Assembly (NCBI GenBank): GCA_963732345.1
Contig: CAVSZI010000008.1
Span: 62,001 to 126,000, forward strand
Source: Bog-532 sp963732345
GTDB lineage: Bacteria > Actinomycetota > Actinomycetes > Streptosporangiales > Streptosporangiaceae
Direction: 5' to 3'
DNA length: 64,000 bases
Shown one piece after another: positions 25,610 to 33,192 of the stretch (the first letter of the stretch is position 1; each line of letters begins with the position of its first letter). The position numbers and the translations under genes are program-made. The notes beneath the pieces are model-generated. The model saw only the letters and a list, made by a program, of their open reading frames with translations. It searched no databases and had not been told where the DNA came from.

Positions 25610-28166
25610 CCGCGCAACGGCCCCGGGCCGTGGTGTGATCGGCCTGCAGTGGCTCCGGTCCCGTGACGCGGGCCTGTCCGCGCTGCGCCGGGCCGGCCGG
25701 GCCGCGATCGTCATGCCGGCCATGCTCGCGCTGGCCGAGAAGGTCATCGGGGACGCGACGCTGGCCACGTTCGCCGCGTTCGGTTCGCTCGCGATGCTGC
25801 TGTTCGTCGCCTTCGGCGGCCGGACCCGCGAACGGCTGGCCGCCCAGGTGTCACTGATCCTGGTGGGCGCCATCTTCGTCTGCCTGGGCACCCTCGCGGG
25901 GCGTACGGTCTGGCTGGCGGCGATCTGTATGGGCATCGCCGGCTTCGCGGTCCTGTTCGCCGGGGTGGTGAGCTCGGTGCTGGCCAGCGCGTCGACCGCG
26001 CTGCTGCTGGGGTTCATCCTGCCCGTAACGCTGCCCGGGCCGGTCAGCTCGATCCCGGCCCGGCTCAGTGGCTGGCTGCTGGCCGGCGCGGCGTCCCTGA
26101 TCGCCATCACCGTGCTATGGCCCGCCCCGGCGAGTGACCCGCTGCGGATGCCCCTGGTCCGGGCGTGTGCCCAGCTCGCACGCCGGATGCGCGCCGAGGT
26201 CGATCATGCCCGCGGCATCGGCCCTGATGGGGCGGCCGCCGGCGCTGCGGCCGCCGACTCCGCCGCCGCGATCCGGAGCCTGCGGTCGTCGTTCTTTGCC
26301 ACCCCCTACCGCCCCACCGGCCTGACGACGGCCGCGCGCTTTCTCGTCCGGCTGGTGGACGAGCTCGTGTGGCTGGGCGCGATCCTCGACCGGATGCCCG
26401 CCGGCGTCCCGTCCGGGCCGGCCTTCAGCGCGGTATGTAACGTCAAGCTGGCCGCCGCCGACCTGCTCGAGCGAGGGGGCGCCCTGCTCGGCACGGCCCG
26501 GGGTGGGCCGGATGAGCTCCAGCCGGGCCTGGAACGCTTGCGCCAGGCCCGGGACGCGATGGAGCGCGCCGCCATGTCGGCGATCGCGGCCGGCCCGGAT
26601 GCGGAGTCTGCGGCGGGGGGCGCCGGACGGTCCGCGGCCGAGTACGTCAGCTCGCTCGAACCGTCCTTCCGGGCCCAGGAGCTGAGCTTCGCCGTCTCGG
26701 CCATCGCCGCGAATATCCAGCGGGCGGTGGCCGCGGGGCAGCGGACGTGGTGGCAGCAACTGCTCGGCCGTCAGCCCGACGGAGCGGGCGGCGCGCTGGC
26801 GTCCGCGCAGGAGCGCGCGGGCGCCCATGTGGATTGGCATTCCGTCTGGCTGCACAACAGCGTGCGCGGTGCGGTCGCGCTCGGGCTGGCCGTCCTCGTC
26901 GCCGACCTGACCGGCGTGCAGCACTCCTTCTGGGTCGTGCTCGGCACGCTGACCGTGCTGCGGTCCAACGCGCTGAGCACCGGGCAGAATGCGCTGCGGG
27001 GGCTACTGGGAAACGTCGCGGGGTTCGTGATCGGCGGGGCACTGATCGTCGCTATCGGCACCAACACCACCGTGCTGTGGATCCTGTTCCCGCTGGCCGT
27101 CCTCGTCGCCGGGCTGGCCCCGGCCGTGATCTCCTTCGCCGCGGGCCAGGCGGCCTTCACCATCACGCTGCTGATCCTCTACAACATCATCGCGCCCGCC
27201 GGCTGGAAGGTGGGTCTCGTCCGGGTGGAGGACGTGGCGATCGGCTGTGCGGTCAGCGTCGGCGTCGGCGCGCTGTTCTGGCCCCGGGGCGCCGCCTCAG
27301 CCCTGGGCCAGGCGCTCTCCGAGGCGTACTCCGAGACCGCGCGCTACCTCAACCGTGCGGTCATGTTCGGTGTCGTCCGCTGCGACCGGCGGCTGCCCGC
27401 GACTCCGGCGCCGCGCGACGAAAGCCTGCGGGCCGCCGCCGCGGCCCGCCGCCTCGACGACGCGTTCCGCGGCTTCCTGGCCGAGCGCGGCCCGAAGCAC
27501 CTTCCCCTGCCGGACGTGGCCGCGCTGATCAGCGGGGTCGCCGTCCTCCGGCTGAGCGCCGACGCCGTGGTCGACCTGTGGCAGCATGACGAAGGCGGCG
27601 CACCCGCCGGGGACCGGAGCGCGGCCCGCAACGAGGTGCTCGGGGCCGAGACGCTGGTTTTCGGCTGGTACGAGGCGATGGCGCGGGCGCTCGCCGGATC
27701 GGGTGATGTGCCCCCCGAGCTTCCGCCCGACGGGGCCGCCGACGAGCGTCTCATCGACGCCGTGCAGCGTGATCTGAGCGGCACCGACGGGCAGGGGACG
27801 GCCGCGGCGATCAGAATGATCTGGACCGCCGACCACCTCGACGTGGCCCGCCGCCTGCAGGCCAGGATCGCCGCGCCCGCCCAGGCGGCTGCCGCCTACC
27901 AGCGCCGGGGCCGCCAGTCCCCGGCGCAGCCCGATCAGCCAGGCCGGCCAGCCCGCGCCGGCCGTCCTCACGCCGGGGGAAGGCGCGGGCGCACCGCCCG
28001 GGCGAATAGCGCCGTGACGTCGGCGTGCCGCTCCGGGGCGCAGGCGGGACTGAAGATCACCGTCTCCGCGCCGGCCACGTGGTATTCGGTGAGCCGGGCC
28101 GTGACCGTGTCCGGGTCACCGTGCAGCAGATACCGGTCGGCCAGGGGGCCGAAGTCCTGGCGGTAG
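25599..28166 (+). CDS. FUSC-family membrane protein (putative exporter)
   Basis: This encodes 855 residues from the ATG at 25599; a GTG about 33 bases later is an alternative. Two hydrophobic blocks, about residues 25-170 and 430-580, each with five to six helices, flank a soluble region. This is the duplicated layout of FUSC proteins (fusaric acid resistance and aromatic acid efflux). The second block has HNSVRGAVALGLAVLVADLT and FWVVLGTLTVLRSNALSTG, a typical FUSC segment. The last 66 codons (27968-28166) run antisense through the end of the intact LLM oxidoreductase gene and look non-native, so the original stop may have been lost. Substrate unknown. Confidence 0.78.
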   Translation: MPPDRATAPGRGVIGLQWLRSRDAGLSALRRAGRAAIVMPAMLALAEKVIGDATLATFAAFGSLAMLLFVAFGGRTRERLAAQVSLILVGAIFVCLGTLAGRTVWLAAICMGIAGFAVLFAGVVSSVLASASTALLLGFILPVTLPGPVSSIPARLSGWLLAGAASLIAITVLWPAPASDPLRMPLVRACAQLARRMRAEVDHARGIGPDGAAAGAAAADSAAAIRSLRSSFFATPYRPTGLTTAARFLVRLVDELVWLGAILDRMPAGVPSGPAFSAVCNVKLAAADLLERGGALLGTARGGPDELQPGLERLRQARDAMERAAMSAIAAGPDAESAAGGAGRSAAEYVSSLEPSFRAQELSFAVSAIAANIQRAVAAGQRTWWQQLLGRQPDGAGGALASAQERAGAHVDWHSVWLHNSVRGAVALGLAVLVADLTGVQHSFWVVLGTLTVLRSNALSTGQNALRGLLGNVAGFVIGGALIVAIGTNTTVLWILFPLAVLVAGLAPAVISFAAGQAAFTITLLILYNIIAPAGWKVGLVRVEDVAIGCAVSVGVGALFWPRGAASALGQALSEAYSETARYLNRAVMFGVVRCDRRLPATPAPRDESLRAAAAARRLDDAFRGFLAERGPKHLPLPDVAALISGVAVLRLSADAVVDLWQHDEGGAPAGDRSAARNEVLGAETLVFGWYEAMARALAGSGDVPPELPPDGAADERLIDAVQRDLSGTDGQGTAAAIRMIWTADHLDVARRLQARIAAPAQAAAAYQRRGRQSPAQPDQPGRPARAGRPHAGGRRGRTARANSAVTSACRSGAQAGLKITVSAPATWYSVSRAVTVSGSPCSRYRSARGPKSWR

Positions 28167-28888
28167 ACGCCGCTCACGAACTCCACGGCTTCCCGCCGGG
28201 CCCGCCCGGCGTCATCGTCGACGCAGCCCCAGATGTACAGCGCGCCGGTCAGTGATCCGGCGGGGCGGCCGGCCTGCTCGGCGAAAACCCGCGCCTGGGC
28301 GAGGCTGCGGGCGAAGGATCCCGGGCTGACCATGTACGGCATCCAGACGTCACCGAACCGGCCGGCCCGGCGCATCGCGGGCGTCTGGCGGCCGCCCACC
28401 CAGATAGGCGGGTGCGGCCGCTGAACGGGCGGCGGCTCCAGCCGCAGGTCCCGCAGCGAGCCGAACGGCCCCTCGGCGGAGACCCGCTCGCCGGAAAGCA
28501 GCCGCACCATGACCTCGAGCGCTTCGTCGGTACGCGAACCCCGGCCCACGACGGGGGCACCTACCGCGGCGAACTCCGGCGGATACTCCCCACCGACGCC
28601 AATGCCGAGGTCGAAGCGCCCGTTGGAGATCAGGTCGAGCGTGGCGGCCATCTTCGCGGCCAGCGCCATCGGGTACAGCGGCAAAATGGTGAGCGCGCTC
28701 AGCAGCCGGACCCGCTCGGTGACCCCGGCGGCCGTGGCCAGGGTGAGGAACGCATTGGACGTCGGGCCATAAAAGAAGACGTGCTCGCCGGACGCCAGCA
28801 GGTCGAATCCGAGCTGTTCGGCGCGGCGGGCTTCCGCGGCGATGGCGCCGAGCGCCCCGGACGTGCCGATCGTGAGGCCTGATCTCAT
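27968..28888 (-). CDS. LLM-class F420-dependent oxidoreductase
   Basis: This encodes 306 residues from the ATG at 28888 with GGAG upstream. It is a luciferase-like TIM barrel: RRAEQLGFDLLASGEHVFFY at the N-terminus, LISNGRFDLGIGVGGEYPPEF, and HPPIWVGGRQTPAMRRAGRFGDVWMPYM near the middle are family motifs of F420-dependent enzymes. It probably transfers hydride between F420 and an organic substrate. The start overlaps, as ATGA, the stop of a truncated biotin carboxylase gene, so its operon partner appears to have been damaged. The 3-prime end is overlapped antisense by the FUSC reading frame for 199 bases. Confidence 0.88.
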   Translation of the reverse strand: MRSGLTIGTSGALGAIAAEARRAEQLGFDLLASGEHVFFYGPTSNAFLTLATAAGVTERVRLLSALTILPLYPMALAAKMAATLDLISNGRFDLGIGVGGEYPPEFAAVGAPVVGRGSRTDEALEVMVRLLSGERVSAEGPFGSLRDLRLEPPPVQRPHPPIWVGGRQTPAMRRAGRFGDVWMPYMVSPGSFARSLAQARVFAEQAGRPAGSLTGALYIWGCVDDDAGRARREAVEFVSGVYRQDFGPLADRYLLHGDPDTVTARLTEYHVAGAETVIFSPACAPERHADVTALFARAVRPRLPPA

Positions 28889-29145
28889 GGGAGCTCCGTA
28901 ACGTGGCAGAGCGTGGCCGCGGCCAGCAGTCTCCCGATGTTCAGATAGGTCTCGGCGGGGCCCGTTCCGTCCAGCGCGACCGCCTCGTCGGCCAGGCTGG
29001 CGAACGGCGCGCCCTCGTCGGGGGCGGCGTAGACCGCGGAGCTGGTTATCCCGGCGTCGCGGCACGCGCGCACCACCCGCAGCGCGATCTCGCCCCGGTT
29101 GGCGATCAGCACCGGTTTGAACTCGGCGGTCCGCGGCGGGCTCAC
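28885..29145 (-). pseudogene. Acyl-CoA carboxylase biotin carboxylase subunit, N-terminal remnant
   Basis: Only 86 residues remain. FKPVLIANRGEIALRVVRAC and ADEAVALDGTGPAETYLNIG are the unmistakable start of acetyl/propionyl-CoA carboxylase alpha subunits, which normally exceed 600 residues. After about residue 75 the sequence jumps to TLCHVTELP and stops. That tail could be the original C-terminus of the biotinyl domain, so the middle may have been excised in frame. The GTG start overlaps the citE stop (GTGA) and the stop overlaps the LLM start (ATGA), so coupling is kept. The ATP-grasp and biotin sites are gone, and no carboxylase activity is possible. Confidence 0.82.
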
Positions 29146-30038
29146 GGCGCCCCAGCCGGGCCGGATGTCCCGGGGACCCGCGTCCCGGGGGCGCGCGCCA
29201 GCACGGCGCGGGCCATCCGCACGTGCACGTCGTCGACCATCTGGCCGTCGACCACCGCGACCCCCGCCTCACCGGCCGCGACCACAGCTCGGGCGTGCGC
29301 CACCTCCTCGGGGGCCGGCGTGAACACCTGGTGGGCCAGCCCGACCTGACGGGGATGGATGCACATCTTGCCCTGATAGCCCAGGCTCTGACCGCGGCGC
29401 GCGTCGGCCAGGAACTGATCGTCGTCGGCGATATCGACGACTACCTGGTCGATGGCGGGAACGCCGGCCAGATACGCGGCCAGGCACACCTGGCTGCGGG
29501 CGTAGAGCACCTCGTCGCCCCCGGGGCTGCGCCGGCCGCCGATGTCGGCGATGTAGTCCTCCGCACCGAAGTAGGCTCCGCTGAGGCTGCCGGGCCCCCC
29601 GGGCACCCCTCGCCCATCCGCCAGCAGGCTTCGCGCGTCGGCGACGCCGAGCGCGGTCTCGATGCCAGCGATGATCAGCGCACCGGCCCAGGAGTACTCC
29701 GCGAGCGCGCGGGTGACCTCTCCCAGCTGCGGCCGGGTGGCCAGCTTCGGCACGACGACACCAGCCGCGGCACTGCCCGCGGCGGCCGCGACGTCGGCGG
29801 CGAACCACGGCGTGCCGACCGGGTTGACGCGGACCAGCACGGTGCTCGGGCCGTCCGGGTCCAGGGCGTCGATCGCCGTGGCGGCGGTGCGCCGGGCGGC
29901 CGCCTTGTCCCCGGGCGCGACCGCATCCTCCAGATCGACGATCGCCACGTCGGGTGCGAAGCGGGGGATCTTCGCGATCATGTCGGCCCGGGTCCCTGGC
30001 ATGAACAGCGCGCTGCGGACGCGGCTCAGCTCCGGCAT
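29142..30038 (-). CDS. CoA-ester lyase (CitE/HpcH family)
   Basis: This encodes 298 residues from the ATG at 30038. The citrate lyase beta-like barrel shows RSALFMPGTRADMIAKIPRF, VAIVDLEDAVAPGDKAAAR (metal site Asp/Glu), LIIAGIETALGVADARSL and FGAEDYIADIGG. The order MaoC-CitE near an acyl-CoA dehydrogenase and a biotin carboxylase resembles the M. tuberculosis Rv2498c-Rv2502c region, where the CitE protein is described as a stereospecific 3-hydroxy-3-methylglutaryl-CoA lyase. The substrate here is inferred from that resemblance. The gene starts seven bases after the MaoC stop. Confidence 0.88.
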   Translation of the reverse strand: MPELSRVRSALFMPGTRADMIAKIPRFAPDVAIVDLEDAVAPGDKAAARRTAATAIDALDPDGPSTVLVRVNPVGTPWFAADVAAAAGSAAAGVVVPKLATRPQLGEVTRALAEYSWAGALIIAGIETALGVADARSLLADGRGVPGGPGSLSGAYFGAEDYIADIGGRRSPGGDEVLYARSQVCLAAYLAGVPAIDQVVVDIADDDQFLADARRGQSLGYQGKMCIHPRQVGLAHQVFTPAPEEVAHARAVVAAGEAGVAVVDGQMVDDVHVRMARAVLARAPGTRVPGTSGPAGAP

Positions 30039-30045
30039 GGCACGC

Positions 30046-30582
30046 TCAGTCCTGTCCCGGCGCCGGCCCGCGCTCCGGGGCCGGACGGCCTTCCGGGGCC
30101 GGACGCTCCGCACCGGGCCCGGGTTCCGGGCGGCACCGCATCATCGCCGCCCGGACGGCCGCGCAGACCGTCTCCCCGCGCTGGTTGATGCCGCGATGCT
30201 CGAACGTGACGATCCCGGTGCCGGGCCGGGACCGCGACCGGCGGGCCTCGACGACGTCGGTTACCACGTGGATGGTGTCGCCGGTGAACACCGGGGCGGG
30301 GAAGTCCACCCGGGAGAAGCCGAGGTTGGCCACGGTGGTGCCGAGGGTCAGCTCGGGGACGGCCAGGCCGACCACCAGCCCCAGGGTGAACAGGCTGTTC
30401 ACCAGCGGCCGGCCGAACTCGGTGGTCGCCGCGAACTCCGCGTCCAGGTGCAGCGGCTGCGGGTTCATGGTCATCGTCGTGAACAGCACATTGTCGGTTT
30501 CGGTGACGGTCCGCGTCGTGGCGTGCTCCACCCGCAGGCCGGGCTCGAGCTGCTCGAACCAGAGTCCGGACACGCCTATCAC
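30046..30582 (-). CDS. MaoC-family dehydratase
   Basis: This encodes 178 residues, starting with a GTG that overlaps the preceding stop as GTGA. The hot-dog hydratase core is TMNPQPLHLDAEFAATTEFG, with FTGDTIHVVTDVVEARRSRS. It is clearly paralogous to mch at 8.9-9.4 kb (TMNHHPLHLDANYA). The last 25 residues are a low-complexity Pro/Gly/Glu/Arg tail. The neighbouring citE and truncated acyl-CoA dehydrogenase and carboxylase genes suggest branched-chain (leucine-like) acyl-CoA breakdown. The exact substrate is unknown. Confidence 0.87.
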   Translation of the reverse strand: MIGVSGLWFEQLEPGLRVEHATTRTVTETDNVLFTTMTMNPQPLHLDAEFAATTEFGRPLVNSLFTLGLVVGLAVPELTLGTTVANLGFSRVDFPAPVFTGDTIHVVTDVVEARRSRSRPGTGIVTFEHRGINQRGETVCAAVRAAMMRCRPEPGPGAERPAPEGRPAPERGPAPGQD

Positions 30583-30704
30583 GCCGTGGGGGCGGCTTCG
30601 GCGGCCACGGCCTGCTGCACCGCCTGACGGTCCACGAACCCCCGGACGCTGACCCGGAACTCCTCGTGCTCGCGGTCGAGTTCCCAGCTCATGGATGCGG
30701 TCAT
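30579..30704 (-). pseudogene. Acyl-CoA dehydrogenase remnant with preserved ends
   Basis: This encodes 41 residues. The ATG at 30704 has an excellent GAGGAG ribosome site at 6-base spacing, as expected for the first gene of an operon. SWELDREHEEFRVSVRGFVD is the amino-terminal helix of acyl-CoA dehydrogenases, normally about 385 residues long. It then jumps to AVQQAVAAEAAPTA and stops, with the TGA overlapping the MaoC GTG. The 5-prime end, the start signal and the coupled 3-prime end are kept while the catalytic body is gone. The short frame may now serve only to deliver ribosomes to the MaoC gene. Confidence 0.72.
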
Positions 30705-30756
30705 GGTGGACTCCTCGCCTGCACCGGCGGCCGCCCGCAGCGCCCTGTCTTCCGAA

Positions 30757-30770
30757 TTAACGTTCATTAA
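30757..30770. promoter_or_regulatory. AT-rich operator candidate for the TetR regulator
   Basis: TTAACGTTCATTAA lies between the divergent TetR gene and the acyl-CoA operon. Its outer TTAA arms are inverted repeats around a 6-base core. It is conspicuously AT-rich for this genome and probably marks both the promoter and a TetR-family operator. Confidence 0.45.
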
Positions 30771-30786
30771 CCTTAGGCTTCTGGGT

Positions 30787-31371
30787 GTGGAGAGGTCAAC
30801 CGCGGCCACCCGGGCCACCGTCATCGACGCCGCCTGCGCGCTGTTCGCCAACCGCGGCTATCGCGGCACGTCCATGAAGGACATTGCCGAGGTGCTCGGG
30901 GTGAGCGCGCCCGGCCTGTACAACCATGTGGTCTCGAAGCAGGAGATCCTCTACGCGATCATGGACAAGGCGATGGACCGGGCCATCGCCGCCCTCGACG
31001 AGGCTCTCGCCGGGATCGATGACGTGGCCGAGCAACTGCGGCGGGCGACGGAGTCGCTGGTGCTGGACTTCCTGCGCTACCCGGCCGAGGTGACGGTGTG
31101 CAACAACGAGGTGGGCAGCCTGGAACCCGCCAACCGCCTGGCCATCGTGGCCAAGCGGGACCAGTACGCGAGGCGGGTCCGGCGGATCATCGAGAGCGGT
31201 TACCGCAGCGGCCGCTTCCAGACGCGCACCCCCGACCTGGCCGCCTTCGCCGTGCTCGAGATGGGCAATGGCGCCAAGTCCTGGTTCCGGCCCAGCGGGC
31301 GCTACCCGGACACCTACGTGGCCCGCGAGTACGGCGAATTCGCGCTGCGCATCGTCGGCTGCACCGGCTGA
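30787..31371 (+). CDS. TetR-family transcriptional regulator
   Basis: This encodes 194 residues from the GTG at 30787. The N-terminal helix-turn-helix is typical (ALFANRGYRGTSMKDIAEVL, then GVSAPGLYNHVVSKQEIL). The C-terminal domain (TVCNNEVGSLEPANRLAIV) resembles the TetR_C regulators next to fatty-acid and branched-chain degradation genes. It is divergent from the damaged acyl-CoA operon, so it probably represses that operon in response to an acyl-CoA. Upstream in-frame starts would add up to 32 residues overlapping the operator candidate and are less likely. Confidence 0.9.
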   Translation: MERSTAATRATVIDAACALFANRGYRGTSMKDIAEVLGVSAPGLYNHVVSKQEILYAIMDKAMDRAIAALDEALAGIDDVAEQLRRATESLVLDFLRYPAEVTVCNNEVGSLEPANRLAIVAKRDQYARRVRRIIESGYRSGRFQTRTPDLAAFAVLEMGNGAKSWFRPSGRYPDTYVAREYGEFALRIVGCTG

Positions 31372-31378
31372 CGGCGGT

Positions 31379-31528
31379 TCACCACAGGCCCGGGGCAAGC
31401 CCCGCGTGCGCCTGCTCCAGGTCCAGGAGGAAACGCTTGCGCTTCAGGCCGCCGGCGTACCCGGTCAGCTTCCCGGTACTGCCGATGATCCGGTGGCACG
31501 GGATCACGACCGTGGCGGTGTCCGTCAT
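31379..31528 (-). pseudogene. Methylated-DNA-protein cysteine methyltransferase, C-terminal remnant
   Basis: The 49-residue frame begins MTDTATVVIPCHRIIG and continues with GKLTGYAGGLKRKRFLLDLE. That is the active-site PCHR motif and the C-terminal helix of O6-alkylguanine methyltransferases, which are normally at least 150 residues long. The DNA-binding helix and N-terminal domain are missing. The frame is open upstream for about 20 codons but lacks Ogt similarity. An apparently intact ogt lies 650 bases away on the other strand, so this looks like the residue of a second copy. The isolated fragment is unlikely to bind DNA. Confidence 0.72.
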
Positions 31529-31670
31529 GGTCTGCTCCCACGATGTCCCGTTTACGGGAAGACGCGCCAGGGCCGGGCGTTCGTGAGGTTACCGGGCCCG
31601 CGGGCGCCGGCCGCATGATGAAAAACGAGCACGCGACTCACGTAACCCAGATTCAGGACGTCTTCAGGTC

Positions 31671-32177
31671 ATGACAGGCAAACAGCCGTTTGAGGCGGTG
31701 GTCGCTGCGCACGGCGCCACCGTGCTGCGCGTGTGCCGGGCTGTGCTCGGGCCGGATGACGCCGACGACGCCTGGTCCGAAGCGTTCCTGGCCGCGATGA
31801 AGGCGTACCCGGACCTCCCGGCCGGCGCCAACGTCGAGGCCTGGCTGGTGACCATCGCGCACCGCAAGGCCATCGACGTCACCCGCGCGGCCGCCCGGCG
31901 GACCGTCCCGCTCGCCGAGGTCCCGGACGCCGGGACCACCGCGGACAGCGGTAACCCGCCGGGCTACGGCCTGGACGGCGATCTCGCTGAGGCTCTGAGC
32001 CGACTGCCGGCCCGGCAGAAACAGGCCGTGGCCTACCACTACCTGGCCGGGCTGCCCTACGCCGACGTCGCCGCCATCCTGGGCGGCACCGCTGACGCCG
32101 CGCGGCGCGCCGCCGCCGACGGCATCGCCAGACTCCGGCGCTCGTGGCCGGCCGCTCACGTGAGGAGCGAACGATGA
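31671..32177 (+). CDS. ECF-type RNA polymerase sigma factor
   Basis: This encodes 168 residues. Region 2 is seen at about residues 8-75 (LRVCRAVLGPDDADDAWSEA, VEAWLVTIAHRKAIDVTRAA). Region 4 is at about 110-160 (LPARQKQAVAYHYLAGLPYA and its following helix-turn-helix). The linker is short and there is no region 3, as expected for the ECF class. Its stop overlaps the ogt start as ATGA, so the two are translationally coupled. No anti-sigma factor gene is adjacent. Control of an alkylation-repair regulon is a reasonable inference from the operon. Confidence 0.88.
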   Translation: MTGKQPFEAVVAAHGATVLRVCRAVLGPDDADDAWSEAFLAAMKAYPDLPAGANVEAWLVTIAHRKAIDVTRAAARRTVPLAEVPDAGTTADSGNPPGYGLDGDLAEALSRLPARQKQAVAYHYLAGLPYADVAAILGGTADAARRAAADGIARLRRSWPAAHVRSER

Positions 32178-32800
32178 ACCCCGATGAACGGAACCCCGAT
32201 GAATTGGCCCATGACCTGGCGCGCGCCTTTCCCGCCGCCTCCGGCGAGCTGAGCCGGCTGCACGAGCGGCTGACGGCCGCGGCGCAGCGCGACGGCATCC
32301 TGGACGTGGCCTACCGGACGATCGATAGCCCGGTCGGCTCGCTGCTGCTGGCCGCGACCGAGCAGGGCCTGATCCGCGTCGCCTACGCCCGCGAGAACCA
32401 CGAGGCCGTCCTGCAGTCCCTGGCCGACCAAATCAGCCCGCGCATCCTGCACGCCCCCGGCCGCCTGGAGGCGGCGGCCCGGGAGCTCAGCGAGTACTTC
32501 GCGGGCCGCCGGCGCCGCTTCGACCTGCCGCTGGACCTGCGGCTGTCGGCCGGGTTCCGGCGCACGGTGCTGAGCCATCTGCCCGGGATCGGCTACGGGC
32601 ACACCGCGAGCTACGCCGCGGTCGCGCAGCTGGCGGGCCACCCGAAGGCGGTCCGCGCGGTCGGCACCGCCTGCGCGACCAACCCGCTGCCGGTCGTCGT
32701 GCCCTGTCACCGCGTCGTACGGTCCGACGGCCGCATGGGCGGCTACCTCGGCGGCCCGGACGCCAAGCGCACCCTGCTCAGCCTGGAGGCAGCCGCATGA
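32174..32800 (+). CDS. ogt: Methylated-DNA-protein cysteine methyltransferase
   Basis: This encodes 208 residues from the ATG at 32174, overlapping the sigma factor stop. The first 50 residues are a hydrophilic helical extension rich in acidic residues (MNPDERNPDELAHDLARAF). The Ogt core follows: IDSPVGSLLLAATEQGLIRV, FRRTVLSHLPGIGYGHTASY, and the acceptor cysteine in NPLPVVVPCHRVVRSDGRMG. It removes O6-alkyl groups from guanine by suicidal transfer. The order sigma factor-ogt-2OG oxygenase implies an alkylation-damage operon, but the third gene is broken here. Confidence 0.93.
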   Translation: MNPDERNPDELAHDLARAFPAASGELSRLHERLTAAAQRDGILDVAYRTIDSPVGSLLLAATEQGLIRVAYARENHEAVLQSLADQISPRILHAPGRLEAAARELSEYFAGRRRRFDLPLDLRLSAGFRRTVLSHLPGIGYGHTASYAAVAQLAGHPKAVRAVGTACATNPLPVVVPCHRVVRSDGRMGGYLGGPDAKRTLLSLEAAA

Positions 32801-33068
32801 GCCCCGGCACCCGGTGGCCGTACCGCGTCGACGCTACCCGCTGGGACACCGTCCGGGACGACCTGGACGCCTACGGCTGCGCCCTGACCGGGCCCTTGCT
32901 CACCCCGGGCGACTGATCCCGCAGGGTCACGGGCTGGTGTTCACGACCCGCGACCGCCCGGTGAAGTCCCGCCGCGGCTGGCCGGCCGCGCCGGTCCGGC
33001 ACGGGGTGTCCGTGATTCGCTCCGGCCAGCGGTTCAGCCTCGGCCTCGTCTTCCACGACGCGGCCTGA
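32797..33068 (+). pseudogene. 2OG-Fe(II) oxygenase with central part deleted
   Basis: From the ATG overlapping the ogt stop (ATGA), 39 codons encode WDTVRDDLDAYGCALTGPLL, the start of a 2-oxoglutarate/Fe(II) oxygenase, ending at TGA 32914-32916. In another frame from about 32913 the sequence continues as PQGHGLVFTTRDRPVKSRRG and VSVIRSGQRFSLGLVFHDAA, the end of the same family, stopping at 33068. Roughly 150 central codons, including the HxD iron ligands, are absent and the ends are out of frame. The gene normally follows ogt in related actinobacterial operons (recalled pattern, not checked here). Confidence 0.78.
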
Positions 33069-33192
33069 CGCGCCGCGCGCCGGGCGCGACCGGGCCGCGC
33101 GGCCGGGCCCGCAGGTGCCCGGGCGTGGATCTGGGCCGCGGCGCGGGTAGCGTGGTGGGCGGCCCCGCACGAGTGAGCCCCCGAGGAGACAG

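Noticed and set aside
23675..26110. Very long (811-codon) minus-strand open frame over transketolase and the start of FUSC
   Set aside because: Low-complexity Arg/Gly/Val-rich translation with no domains; a mirror frame of the high-GC transketolase gene.
28885..33068. Transposon insertion as cause of the gene truncations
   Set aside because: No transposase fragment, terminal inverted repeats or target duplications are visible at the junctions; deletions fit better.
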